Source of the DNA: an uncultured Oscillospiraceae bacterium
Lineage (GTDB): Bacteria > Bacillota > Clostridia > Oscillospirales > Ruminococcaceae
DNA: 38,658 nucleotides
Assembly: GCA_910586535.1 (NCBI GenBank)
Contig: CAJUHS010000021.1
Span: 1-38,658, forward strand
Reading direction: 5' to 3'
Positions 22,611 to 31,600 of this stretch are shown here, piece after piece. The translations under genes and the position numbers were made by a program. The notes below the pieces were generated by a model. It saw nothing but the letters and a program-made list of their open reading frames with translations, did no database searches and was not told the origin of the DNA. Positions within the stretch are counted from its first letter, which is position 1, and every line of letters begins with the position of its first letter.

Positions 22611-22922
22611 ATGAAACTTTTTATTATTGACGATAACACCGAAGCGGAGATTTTTATTTACGGCATTGACGGCAGCGATTGCACAGAACGGTTTTTTGTA
22701 AGCTTTTTTGACGGGAAAGGTATCAAAAAACTTACGGAAGAAGAAAAAAAGCAATACAAGACCGAAGCTGATTATGCCATACTTAATTCTTACTGCGAGT
22801 GCCTTGAAAATGCAATAGCTCTTTTACAGGAAACTATTGATATTATTGCCGAAGAATACAAGAAAAGCGGCTGTAATGTCAAGGAGACTTACACGTTTTG
22901 CGATAGGTGCTATGTGATATAA
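22611..22922 (+). CDS. Small hypothetical protein
   Basis: ATG 22611 with GGAGG upstream; the preceding gene ends one base earlier. The 103-residue product is acidic, with a beta-rich N-terminal half (MKLFIIDDNTEAEIFIYGID) and a helical second half containing five cysteines, including a CDRC pair near the C-terminus. No family is recognised. A palindrome variant follows 4 bases after its stop. Confidence 0.6.
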   Translation: MKLFIIDDNTEAEIFIYGIDGSDCTERFFVSFFDGKGIKKLTEEEKKQYKTEADYAILNSYCECLENAIALLQETIDIIAEEYKKSGCNVKETYTFCDRCYVI

Positions 22923-22926
22923 ATAA

Positions 22927-22941
22927 TTCCCCTGTGGGGAA
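22927..22941. repeat. Dispersed palindrome variant, copy 9
   Basis: TTCCCCTGTGGGGAA. The arms are perfect for 6 bp but the centre is TGT rather than ANT. It lies between the small hypothetical gene and the GGDEF gene. Confidence 0.85.
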
Positions 22942-23011
22942 ATCTAAATTCAAGTACATTTCGGAAAATTTTCAAAATATTTCTAACAAAGTGGAAAAGG
23001 AGGTGGTATTG

Positions 23012-25621
23012 TTGCCTGTTGAAATAACACAAGCTGATATTGACATTTTACGCTCATTAGAACCGAGAAAAAGTATACTTAATTTTTCCGCTGCCGAACT
23101 TGCAGCAACCGAAAAATGGGCTGAAAAATTTCAAAGTGAATTGTCAGAAAAATCGCCGTTCTATAGACTTATAAATGGTGATTGGAGAGAAAATGATGAA
23201 ATACGGGTACCTATTGTTGACGTTGACGACAAATCGCCGACATTTCAAGCGGTAAGAAACGATATAAAACAACAAGTAATTTTTAGAGGTTCTGTTGTAA
23301 ATTCCGATACCGATTGGAGCATTCAAATTAGCCGTAAAGGTATTGAAGATTCAATATCGTATGCTTCCAAACATCATGATAAATTGATATTAAATTTATT
23401 ATATCAAATAAATGACGTTGTTAGTAATTGTGTTTATCTTGACACCAATATATCTGAACACAATAATAACAATAAATCTCCAAATACAACATTTATGCAT
23501 AAATTATATGTTCCAATACGATATGGAAATGATGAATATATAGGTAAAATTACCGTAGAGGAAATGTCTGATAGCCAAAAAGATACTATAAAAAGGCTTT
23601 ATAATTTACAAGATATAAAAATAGAACCGTTAAGGCACGTAAGCTTCACTGAAAAACAGCCACACTTAAAAATCCTTAACGGCTCTGATATAAGTATATC
23701 AGATTTATTCAAACTTGTCAAGAGTTTTGACAAAGATTTTTATTTAAATAAACGTAGCGAACAGCAGATTGAAAAATTCCCCAGTGGGGACGAAAGGAGC
23801 GATAATATGGCGGAAACAACACAACAGGAGCTGCTTGAAAGAATAGCGGCTCTTGAAAAGCAAGTCTCGGCAATGACCGCCGAGCAGCAGAATTTAAAGG
23901 AGCAGATAAACACCGTAAATCAGTTTATTTCATCAATCACCGAATCGCAGACTTTTGAGCAGTCAATGTCTACTATCGAGAGTATGGGAAAACAGGTTCT
24001 TGACTGCGGTAAGGCTGAATTTTGGTGCTATGACGGCGCGGAAAACAAGTATTTCACCAATGATGAAAACAGGGGCGGCAGAGATTGGCAGATCGCAAAA
24101 GAAAATATGCGTATTGCCGCCAATACCAAAGAAGCGTACATTGCCGACGGAGAAGCGTATATACCCATAATCAGCAATGACAAGGTTGCAGGAATTCTTG
24201 TCGCAAGCGAAAAGGACGGGGCATTTGACAGGACAAGCCTTGAAAAATTTGCTCCCAACGGTCAGATCGCCAACACTATTGATTTGTCTCTGAAAAAAGA
24301 ATTTGAACATCAAGGACGTATAACGGACGAGCTGACACATCTGAAAAACAGGCAGGGCGCAAAGGAATACGCCGCAAATACTATGGCGCACAATGTTAAT
24401 GCAGAAAAGGATATGTGCCTTATAATGTGCGACATAGACCACTTCAAGAGTATTAACGATACATACGGACACGACGCAGGCGATACAGTTTTGAAGAACG
24501 TCGCAGGAATACTCCAGAGCGGCACAAGGCAGGGTGCGGATTCTGCTTTCCGTTGGGGCGGCGAGGAAATGGTATGCGTTCTGAACTGCGATTATGACCA
24601 TGCTATGGACATTGCTGAACGTCTCCGACAGCAGATTGAAAGCACCACGCACCTTGTTTATAACGCCGAAAAGCAGCCTGTCAATGTCAGCGTGACAATA
24701 AGCATGGGCGTGTATCAGGTCAAGCCCGATAAGGAAATCACACAGGAAAACGCCTTTAACTTTTTTGAAGAACAGCTTAAATTTGCGGACGAGCTTGCAT
24801 ACGAAGCGAAAGGAACAGGGCGAAATAAAGTTGTGGGAGAGAATGATATTATGCAGGAAAAAAACGCTGAAAAAGAAAATTACAGTATATTCCTTATAGA
24901 TAACGGAATTGAAAAAAAGTATTTCCGCGACGATAATACAGACGTTAATGCTCTTGTGCAGCGTCTTGCGGACGGCAATTTGACTTATCCCGAAATCAGC
25001 AAAAACTGTACGGAAATATCAGACTTGGGGTTTGCCGAGTTTGAACAAAGCGAAAAAAATCCTCCCGTATTTTGTGCGGAAATAGATCTTAGTACAAAAG
25101 ATATTGTCGGTGATGAAAAGCCAATGGAACTAACCGTTTGGAACAATGATAAAACAGCGACAATAAGTCTTGGTGAAGCAATTCAGAGCATTAAGGAAAA
25201 CGGTACAGTAAATCTTGAATATCAGAAGTTTGCCGAAAATAACGATACAGTAGAATTGGCAAGCGAATATCTTGACGCAGCTCAACATCTCAATGATGTT
25301 TATGATGACTTTATGTACCATAAAGATATTTTTAATAACGAACAGATAGAGTTTGTCAACAAACACGGTCAATTGCCATATGACCTTAATTCTCCCGAAA
25401 ACAGAGCCGTTGTATCGGAGTACATAAATACGCAGCTTGACGGCGGTAATATTACGGAAACGCAGCGTGAAAGCCTTAAAAACTTACAGCAGGAAATAAG
25501 AGATTTTGAAGAACCGCTGTTTGTTCAAGAGGTTGAAAAAATATCCGAATGGTGCGAGGAAGCGCAGGAAAAAGCCGCCGAACGTCTTAATGAGCATGAA
25601 AATCAAAATTTTGCAAGATAA
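23012..25621 (+). CDS. GAF-GGDEF (putative diguanylate cyclase) protein with extra N- and C-terminal modules
   Basis: TTG 23012 is chosen because GGAGG (22999-23003) lies 8 bases upstream. Of 869 residues, about 1-255 are an unknown domain; FPSGD from an in-frame palindrome follows at about 256-260; a coiled coil runs from about 268 to 300, then a GAF-like domain to about 420. The GGDEF domain has DIDHFKSINDTYGHDAGD from residue 474 and the active-site loop RWGGEEM at 514-520. Diguanylate cyclases make cyclic di-GMP from two GTP. GGEEM departs from GGEEF by its last residue, and the inhibitory RxxD site reads QGAD, so product control may be lost. The C-terminal 250 residues are unknown and end in the tail IxEWCEEAQ.KAAER. 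Internal ATG 23807 has its own ribosome binding site. Confidence 0.85.
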   Translation: MPVEITQADIDILRSLEPRKSILNFSAAELAATEKWAEKFQSELSEKSPFYRLINGDWRENDEIRVPIVDVDDKSPTFQAVRNDIKQQVIFRGSVVNSDTDWSIQISRKGIEDSISYASKHHDKLILNLLYQINDVVSNCVYLDTNISEHNNNNKSPNTTFMHKLYVPIRYGNDEYIGKITVEEMSDSQKDTIKRLYNLQDIKIEPLRHVSFTEKQPHLKILNGSDISISDLFKLVKSFDKDFYLNKRSEQQIEKFPSGDERSDNMAETTQQELLERIAALEKQVSAMTAEQQNLKEQINTVNQFISSITESQTFEQSMSTIESMGKQVLDCGKAEFWCYDGAENKYFTNDENRGGRDWQIAKENMRIAANTKEAYIADGEAYIPIISNDKVAGILVASEKDGAFDRTSLEKFAPNGQIANTIDLSLKKEFEHQGRITDELTHLKNRQGAKEYAANTMAHNVNAEKDMCLIMCDIDHFKSINDTYGHDAGDTVLKNVAGILQSGTRQGADSAFRWGGEEMVCVLNCDYDHAMDIAERLRQQIESTTHLVYNAEKQPVNVSVTISMGVYQVKPDKEITQENAFNFFEEQLKFADELAYEAKGTGRNKVVGENDIMQEKNAEKENYSIFLIDNGIEKKYFRDDNTDVNALVQRLADGNLTYPEISKNCTEISDLGFAEFEQSEKNPPVFCAEIDLSTKDIVGDEKPMELTVWNNDKTATISLGEAIQSIKENGTVNLEYQKFAENNDTVELASEYLDAAQHLNDVYDDFMYHKDIFNNEQIEFVNKHGQLPYDLNSPENRAVVSEYINTQLDGGNITETQRESLKNLQQEIRDFEEPLFVQEVEKISEWCEEAQEKAAERLNEHENQNFAR
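23777..23791. repeat. Dispersed palindrome, copy 10 (in frame in the GGDEF gene)
   Basis: TTCCCCAGTGGGGAC, read as FPSGD at the junction between the unknown N-terminal domain and the GAF-GGDEF part. Confidence 0.95.
23792..23809 (+). promoter_or_regulatory. Internal ribosome binding site and ATG in the GGDEF gene
   Basis: GAAAGGAGCGATAATATG directly follows the palindrome, with ATG at 23807 in frame. The arrangement matches the intergenic palindrome-RBS-ATG junctions elsewhere, so this looks like a former gene boundary whose stop codon was lost. A shorter 604-residue product is likely. Confidence 0.7.
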
Positions 25622-25636
25622 TTCCCCAATGGGGAC
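25622..25636. repeat. Dispersed palindrome, copy 11
   Basis: TTCCCCAATGGGGAC, abutting the TAA of the GGDEF gene and followed immediately by AGAAAGGA, the ribosome binding site of the next gene. Confidence 0.95.
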
Positions 25637-25654
25637 AGAAAGGATTTGATAAAA

Positions 25655-26314
25655 ATGTCTGAAAAGAAAAGGTTGTTTGTAGATATGGACGGTACGCTTG
25701 CCGAATTTAAAGTTGTTGATACCCTTGAAAGGCTTTACGAACCGCATTATTTTGAACGGCTTAAGCCCAACGAGAGCGTTGTTGCCGCTGTAAAGGATAT
25801 TGTAAACAATCACCCCGAAATTGATGTGTATATTCTTTCAGCCGTTCTCTCCGACAGCAAGTATGCGCTGTATGAAAAGAAAAACTGGATAAAGGAATAT
25901 CTTCCCGAAATTCCCGAGAATAAGTGCATTTTTCCTCCCTGCGGCAGCGACAAAAAGGACTTTATTCCCGACGGCATACGCAGCGATGATTTTCTGCTTG
26001 ACGATTACAGCCTTAATCTTAATTCATGGGAACCTCCCGCCCGCGGAATAAAGCTTCTTAACGGTATTAACGGCAATAACGGGACATGGGACAAGGACTG
26101 CGTAAGCTATCTTAACAGCAGCGAAATGCTTTCCGATAAAATCTGTTCGATAATCAACAACGACGTGCGGATCACCGAGCCGCGACCGCAGGATTTGACG
26201 GAGGAGGAAAAGTTTATCGCGTGCGTGAACAATATTGCCGAATGGTGCGAAGAAGCGCAGGCTAAGGCTGCCGAACGTCAGGCGGAGCAGGAAGAACAAA
26301 ATTATAACAGATAA
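25655..26314 (+). CDS. HAD-type 5'(3')-deoxyribonucleotidase-like phosphatase
   Basis: ATG 25655 with AGAAAGGA upstream gives a 219-residue protein. The HAD nucleophile motif DMDGT is at residues 10-14, and a later FLLDDYS supplies the conserved acidic pair. The layout (short N-terminal loop, ILSAVLSDS motif II-like segment, then LLDDY) fits the small 5'-nucleotidase C group, which dephosphorylates deoxynucleotide monophosphates. It may tune nucleotide supply for element DNA synthesis; this is inference. The C-terminus carries the shared tail IAEWCEEAQAKAAER ending in NYNR. Both its upstream and downstream junctions are palindrome plus AGAAAGGA. Confidence 0.8.
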   Translation: MSEKKRLFVDMDGTLAEFKVVDTLERLYEPHYFERLKPNESVVAAVKDIVNNHPEIDVYILSAVLSDSKYALYEKKNWIKEYLPEIPENKCIFPPCGSDKKDFIPDGIRSDDFLLDDYSLNLNSWEPPARGIKLLNGINGNNGTWDKDCVSYLNSSEMLSDKICSIINNDVRITEPRPQDLTEEEKFIACVNNIAEWCEEAQAKAAERQAEQEEQNYNR

Positions 26315-26329
26315 TTCCCCAATGGGAAC
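26315..26329. repeat. Dispersed palindrome, copy 12 (slightly decayed)
   Basis: TTCCCCAATGGGAAC, abutting the TAA of the nucleotidase gene. One G of the right arm is missing or changed. The following AGAAAGGA is the ribosome binding site for the primase-like gene. Confidence 0.85.
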
Positions 26330-26345
26330 AGAAAGGATTTTTAAT

Positions 26346-27569
26346 ATGAAAGAGTTTAAACGATATACACCCGAACAGATCGAACAGGCTAAGAACGCCG
26401 ATATTTCCGATTACGTTCAATCCCGTTTCCAATGCGAAATGGCGGGAAAGGAAATACATATCAAGGGTTACGGCGGCTTATATGTAAATCCCGAAACCAA
26501 TCAGTTTTTTCGTCATTCAGAAAATACAGGCGGAAAAGGATTGCTGGAATTTTGTAAAAAAATACTGGATATGCCTTTTGTCGAAGCAATGCGCGAGTGT
26601 GTCGGAGAAGCAGCGGAAATAAAGCAGTTTACTCCAAAGGCTGCCGCCGAACCGCAGGAGAAAAAAGAATTTATCATGCCCGAAAAATCGGACACGGGTT
26701 ACAAAAATATTTATGCTTATTTTATTAACACGCGCAGTATATCTCCCGAAATTGTACGGGAATTTACAAATAAAGGACTTATCTATCCTACCGTTTCAAA
26801 AGGAGTAAGTAAGACCACAGGAAATGAATATCAAAAGATAAACGCTGTTTTTCTCCACAAAAATGAAAAGGGAGAGCCTTGCGGTGCGGATATTCAAGGC
26901 ATAGATCAAAATCCCGATTACCGTTTTAAAGGCTGTACCGCCCGTGACGAATCGGACAGAGGCTTTGTTTACGACAAGGGAGATACCGAAAAGATAGATA
27001 CCGTTTATCTTTTTGAAGCTCCTATCGACCTTATGTCATTTGTAGAGCTGCACCCCGAAATCGAAAACGCTAAATTTGCCGCACTTAGCGGACTTAAACC
27101 GAGTACGGCAGAGCCTTACATAAACAGCGGATTGAAAGTTATTTCCTGCGTAGATAACGACGCAGCAGGCACAAAATTCAATAATCAGATACTCTTTCAG
27201 AAAATGCAGGAAAGTATCGGCGTAGGGGAAAACATAAAAAGTCACACCGTTGAAAACGGAGATATTCCGATACACTATTGCAGCGCAGATGTAAACGGAA
27301 AAGAAATCGCTTTTTGTCTTTCAAAGGACGATTATTTTACCGCACAAAAGCTTGAAGAAGATATGCCGAAAGCCGCTGCTTCTTGGATAAACCGCAGTAA
27401 TTTTACTGTAAACCGCGAGTGTGCCGAAGCAGGCGTTAAGGATTTTAACGATCTTTTGAAGCAAACAAAATTTATAGCGGAAACTCAAAAAATTGCTGAA
27501 TGGAGCAAACAGGCAGGCACAAAGGCAGCAGAACGATTAAATGATTCCCGACAGGAGAATATCAGGTAG
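26346..27569 (+). CDS. DUF3991/TOPRIM primase-like protein
   Basis: ATG 26346 with AGAAAGGA upstream; 407 residues. The first 90 residues contain a compact domain ending in KGLLEFCKKILDM, as in DUF3991-type proteins of mobile elements. A TOPRIM domain follows, with its Glu at about 224 (LFEAPIDLM), ALSGLKP near 245 and the acidic DND at 270-272 (SCVDNDAAGTKF). TOPRIM proteins of this group are regarded as primases or primase-like nucleotidyl transferases acting on single-stranded DNA after transfer. The C-terminus carries the shared tail IAEWSKQAGTKAAER, ending in NIR. The next gene follows 10 bases later without a palindrome. Confidence 0.85.
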   Translation: MKEFKRYTPEQIEQAKNADISDYVQSRFQCEMAGKEIHIKGYGGLYVNPETNQFFRHSENTGGKGLLEFCKKILDMPFVEAMRECVGEAAEIKQFTPKAAAEPQEKKEFIMPEKSDTGYKNIYAYFINTRSISPEIVREFTNKGLIYPTVSKGVSKTTGNEYQKINAVFLHKNEKGEPCGADIQGIDQNPDYRFKGCTARDESDRGFVYDKGDTEKIDTVYLFEAPIDLMSFVELHPEIENAKFAALSGLKPSTAEPYINSGLKVISCVDNDAAGTKFNNQILFQKMQESIGVGENIKSHTVENGDIPIHYCSADVNGKEIAFCLSKDDYFTAQKLEEDMPKAAASWINRSNFTVNRECAEAGVKDFNDLLKQTKFIAETQKIAEWSKQAGTKAAERLNDSRQENIR

Positions 27570-27579
27570 GAGGGAGACT

Positions 27580-27831
27580 ATGTCAAGCAGGGATACAACA
27601 AAAACAGATTTGTATCGTGAATGTAAAAAGTCTGTCAGCTCATACATATCCAGACAAAGATTTTTAAAGGATTCTATTCGCCGTCGTGACGGTATGCGTG
27701 AAATGATTGCAGATATAGAAAATCAGTTAATCATACTTAAAAGCGCAGAAACGGCATTGTCGGCGCAGATCGATAAAATATCGCCGCGTTTAAGCGAGGA
27801 AAGGAAAATATATCATGGAAGAATTAATTAA
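27580..27831 (+). CDS. Small coiled-coil protein
   Basis: ATG 27580 with AGGAGGGAG upstream. The 83-residue product is basic at the N-terminus and forms one long helix in the middle (MREMIADIENQLIILKSAETAL), probably a coiled coil. No cysteines. No family is recognised. Its end overlaps the start of the next gene by 17 bases, so translation is coupled. The pair may encode partner coiled-coil proteins. Confidence 0.65.
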   Translation: MSSRDTTKTDLYRECKKSVSSYISRQRFLKDSIRRRDGMREMIADIENQLIILKSAETALSAQIDKISPRLSEERKIYHGRIN

Positions 27832-28165
27832 TGAGACACTCGAACCCAACGAAGCAGCTGAGGTAGTATCGGAAGAAAAAAAGGCTGAAAAACATTCCGA
27901 ACCTAAACCTGACAAACTTGCTGTTCTGAAAGCCAAACAAGAAAAAGCAGCCGCAGCAGTTGAAAAAGCCGCAGAAAAAGCAAAGAAAATTCAGGACGAA
28001 ATTGCCGCCGAGGAACAGAAACGCCGTGACAAGGAGATAAAACAGCTTGACAGCATTTGCAAAAGCATGAAAATCGCACTCACGGACGTTATAAGCCTTA
28101 TAAAGCTTATTTCAGAAAACAATCTTACCATTACCGACGTTTCCGAACTTATCGGCACAAAATAA
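27815..28165 (+). CDS. Coiled-coil protein, possibly DUF4315-related
   Basis: ATG 27815 with GGAAAGGAAA upstream, overlapping the preceding gene. The 116-residue product has a disordered acidic N-terminus, a long Ala/Lys/Glu coiled coil at about 35-80, and a short hydrophobic helix at the end (DVISLIKLISENNLTITDV). That layout resembles DUF4315, a small family found among transfer genes of Firmicute elements, but the match is by shape only. It precedes ssb by 12 bases. Confidence 0.6.
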   Translation: MEELINETLEPNEAAEVVSEEKKAEKHSEPKPDKLAVLKAKQEKAAAAVEKAAEKAKKIQDEIAAEEQKRRDKEIKQLDSICKSMKIALTDVISLIKLISENNLTITDVSELIGTK

Positions 28166-28177
28166 AGGAGGATAATT

Positions 28178-28615
28178 ATGCACAATCACGTTATACTTAC
28201 GGGACGTTTAACACATACTCCCGAATTAAGGCAGACCCCCTCGGGCGTTTTTGTCTGCAAATTCAGCGTTGCGGTACAGCGCAAGTACAACAAAAACAAA
28301 GCCGAACAGGAAACCGATTTTATTGAAATCGAGGCTTGGAGAGGCACAGCGGAATTTGTTTCAAAATATTTTGACAAGGGAGATATGATTGACATTATGG
28401 GCAGACTTAAAACATCTCGTTGGAAAGATGAGAATGATAAAACGCATTTCGAGACTTCTGTTCTTGTGGAGAACGTTGAATTTGCCCCCACAAATAATCG
28501 CAAGCCTGTCGAAAACAGTCCCGATACGCAAACAGCGGCAGAAGCACAGGCGCAGGATATTCCTGCCGACTTTGAAGACTTTGAGGCAATTTCAGACAGC
28601 GATTATCCGTTCTAA
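28178..28615 (+). CDS. ssb: Single-stranded DNA-binding protein
   Basis: ATG 28178 with AAAGGAGG upstream. The 145-residue protein has the complete OB-fold pattern of SSB: HNHVILTGRLTHTPELRQTPSG at the start, FSVAVQRK, DFIEIEAWRGTAEFVSKYF and the MGRLKTSRW strand. A disordered Gln/Ala-rich linker follows, with an acidic tip ending DSDYPF, close to the DDDIPF tip that recruits repair and replication partners. It should coat transferred single-stranded DNA. It sits between the primase-like gene and the giant methylase-helicase. Confidence 0.95.
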   Translation: MHNHVILTGRLTHTPELRQTPSGVFVCKFSVAVQRKYNKNKAEQETDFIEIEAWRGTAEFVSKYFDKGDMIDIMGRLKTSRWKDENDKTHFETSVLVENVEFAPTNNRKPVENSPDTQTAAEAQAQDIPADFEDFEAISDSDYPF

Positions 28616-28630
28616 TAGGTTTAAATCACA

Positions 28631-28660
28631 TTCCCCAGTGTTTAAATCCCCACTGGGGAA
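28631..28660. repeat. Compound palindrome, copy 13
   Basis: A half copy TTCCCCAGTG (28631-28640), the spacer TTTAAAT, then a full core CCCCACTGGGGAA (28648-28660). The outer arms TTCCCCAGTG and CACTGGGGAA are exact complements, so either the compact palindrome or a larger 10-bp stem could form. GGAGG for the next gene is at 28673-28677. Confidence 0.9.
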
Positions 28661-28685
28661 TAATTTAAAATCGGAGGTAAAAAAT

Positions 28686-31600
28686 ATGTCAAACCAAATC
28701 ATAGGAAATACCGAGTACAATGCTATCAAAGAAAAAGCGTACATAAACGGTACGCAGGAAAATCTTATGCGGCTTGCGGCAGAACTTGACAAGTCGGATA
28801 TAAGCTACTCGGGACGTATCAGTGATTACCGTTCGGCGATAACCGTCGAGGCTGCCGACCGCGCAAGAACGCTTGAAATAATGAAAGGCATACTCAATGC
28901 GGCAAAGGAAAATGTTCCCGAAGATAATTCCGAAAAGAATATAATCGGAAACGCCGAGTACAGATATATTTCCAACAAACGTTACGTAAGAGGCGAGACA
29001 GAGGCAATGCTGCGTACAGCCGACCGTTTGACTGCGGAGAATATTTCTTTTTCAGGCAGAATAAAAGGCGATACTGTAACTCTTACCGTGAGCGGCGATG
29101 AAACGCAGGAGCTTGTAAAAAGATATTTTGCGGAAGAAAAAAATAGGATAGAAGATGTTCAATCCGCATATTTTCTTGCGCTTTCCTCCGATACCTTTGA
29201 GGACGGGTATTATATTTCCGAGGTCAATGCAACAACGGGTGAAGAAGTAGCTCCCTACAGAAGCAGCTTTGGAGATATTTCAATGTTTGTATCGGTAGAT
29301 TCCGCTGTACGCTATGCAAAGGACACGGGAATAACTCTTTCCAACACCGATGAACAGCTTAGCGAATGGCGCAGGACAGAAGCCGAAGCAGAAGCGGAAA
29401 AAGAACGTCAGCTCAATCTTTCGCGCAGCCGTGAAATTATAAAACGTCTGCCTATGACAGAAAAAGGCGAATATGAAGAACACTTTGTCCTCCGCGAGAC
29501 CTCTGTAGATTGGATCTATTTTAATCCCGAAGGTACAGACGGCAAGGGTCAGTTTATTGTAACCACTCTTTATGGGCAGGACATTCTTAACGCTTACATT
29601 GCACGAAGCAATGTAGATGATTATAATAAATTTGGGCAGGGCGTTTTTATAGAAGTAATGGAGAACCTTGGTCAAATCGTTGTCAATGCTGATACGGCAG
29701 GTTTTGAACGTCTTGCGGATAACTTTATAAAATCCCGAGGCAATGAAAATGTTATTGTTTCCGAGCCTCTTGTTTCGGGTAATAAGTATGACAGTAATTT
29801 TGAACGTATTATCAATCTGTTGGAAAATCATTTTGAGGATGTGCGGAAATACAAGGAAAATCACATTACCGAAGCAAGCGAAGACATTTTTGTTAATGGC
29901 TTTGAGGGACGCTGGAATGTTATCGACAGCGATGTGATTGATGACAGAAAGTTATTGGGGAATTATGTCTCTGATGAAAACGCACCTCTGTCAGAGCAGC
30001 TTTACGAACTTGCCGAAAGAGAACTTGCCGACTATGAAAACAGTCTTGATACCGTAGAAAAGGCAAAAGCGGCAGCGTATGAACTGTCCGTCAAAAGGGA
30101 TATTTTGTCGTATATTGAAAACGACCTTGCAGAGGATATTACAGACCCCGATGTGGAGGACGTTTGCAGGCGGCTTATATCGTCGGGCTATCCCCTTGAT
30201 TCTTTTTATCGGGATTGGCTGAAAAATGAATACGACAACCGTATGGAAGCCATAAGAATGACGGCGGCGGATACTTTTAGAAAAGAAATTCCGCAAAACG
30301 AATATAAACTTGAAGCGGACACCAAGGAATATATTATTGACGGTCAGGAGGGAGCTTGGAGCGTAGTTAATTACGCTGAAATAAACGGCAGACAGCTTTT
30401 TGAACTTGAAAGCGATAATTACGGCTACACGCCCGAAGTAGGACATATTATTGCAGATGTTGCCGGAAATATTCTTGCCGAAAATGTTCATAACGGCTTT
30501 GAGAATTTCTATTCTGCCGAAAAATCCCCAGTAAGAAATACCGATAAAGACCTTGAATTTACCGTTACAGACACGGCGCACTATGTTGATATTGCAGGAT
30601 TTAATAACGTACCCGAATTTCTGAAAGAAAAAGTGATTAATCCCCAAAAGAGCGCGTTTGATACGGCGGTAGAACTCATAAACGAGTATGCAGAGCGTGA
30701 ATTTGGAGAAGCCGCCAATTTTTCAAACACAGATCACATTGACCTTGCTTACACCACACACGAAATTACAGAGCTGCCGATAGAGGTTTATGCCGACCTT
30801 GATACATTCCGAATTGTTACCGAGTGTGACGGTAAGCTTGCAGAGGAAAAATTGTTCAATTCTCTTGACGATATGAACGGAGCTTTGGGAAACCTTGATT
30901 TTAACGAGCTTGTGTATGTCCCAGATGATATTATTGACAGGCTTACAGACAAGGATAAAAACGCTTCCCCAGTGGGGATAAATGAAACGCTTGTGCATAA
31001 CGCTTTTCAAAGGTTGAAAGATAATCACGATTTTTCTCCCGAAGTTGTTAAGCTGCTTGAAAGAGTTGAAAAACATATTATCACATATGATGAAGAAAAT
31101 TTTAACTCCAAAATATTTGGACTTCCTCTTTTTCAGCAGACCTATGGCAGCGTATCAAGGGTAAATGAAAAGTTGTTTGGCGGCGAGTTGCGTTCGGTAA
31201 TTGACGAAGTAAACGGATATATCTTTGAAGAACAAATTCCAAACTCGGTAAAGGAAGAACTTTCGGAAAGAGATTTGTCAGTACTCCGTGAAATAAAAGC
31301 TGAACACGACCGTTCTAACGCCGAAGAAGCTGAACAAGAAAATAGCGCGCAGAAACAAAAAACAAATTTCTTAGTGGGGACAAATGAAGAACAAACTGCA
31401 AAATTTGTTACATCGTTACGTGATAAATATGATCCGTACCATACCACTTTATTTTATGAATATAAAGGTTATGAATATCAGGTTGAAAATTTCGGAGTTA
31501 AACAGGCTTTAGGCGAAAGCCTTAAAGAGCAGCACCAAAGAGAACAACGCAGAATTGATGACATGATTAATAATTCAACGCCTATATTGCCTCCAAGTAA

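Noticed and set aside
28389..28685. A 99-residue N-terminal extension of the giant protein
   Set aside because: It overlaps ssb in another frame and lacks a ribosome binding site, while ATG 28686 has a good one.
29950..29964. TTATTGGGGAATT in the giant gene as a half-decayed palindrome
   Set aside because: The encoded LLGN aligns with a non-palindromic LFE position in the neighbouring repeat of the same protein, so it is probably native sequence.
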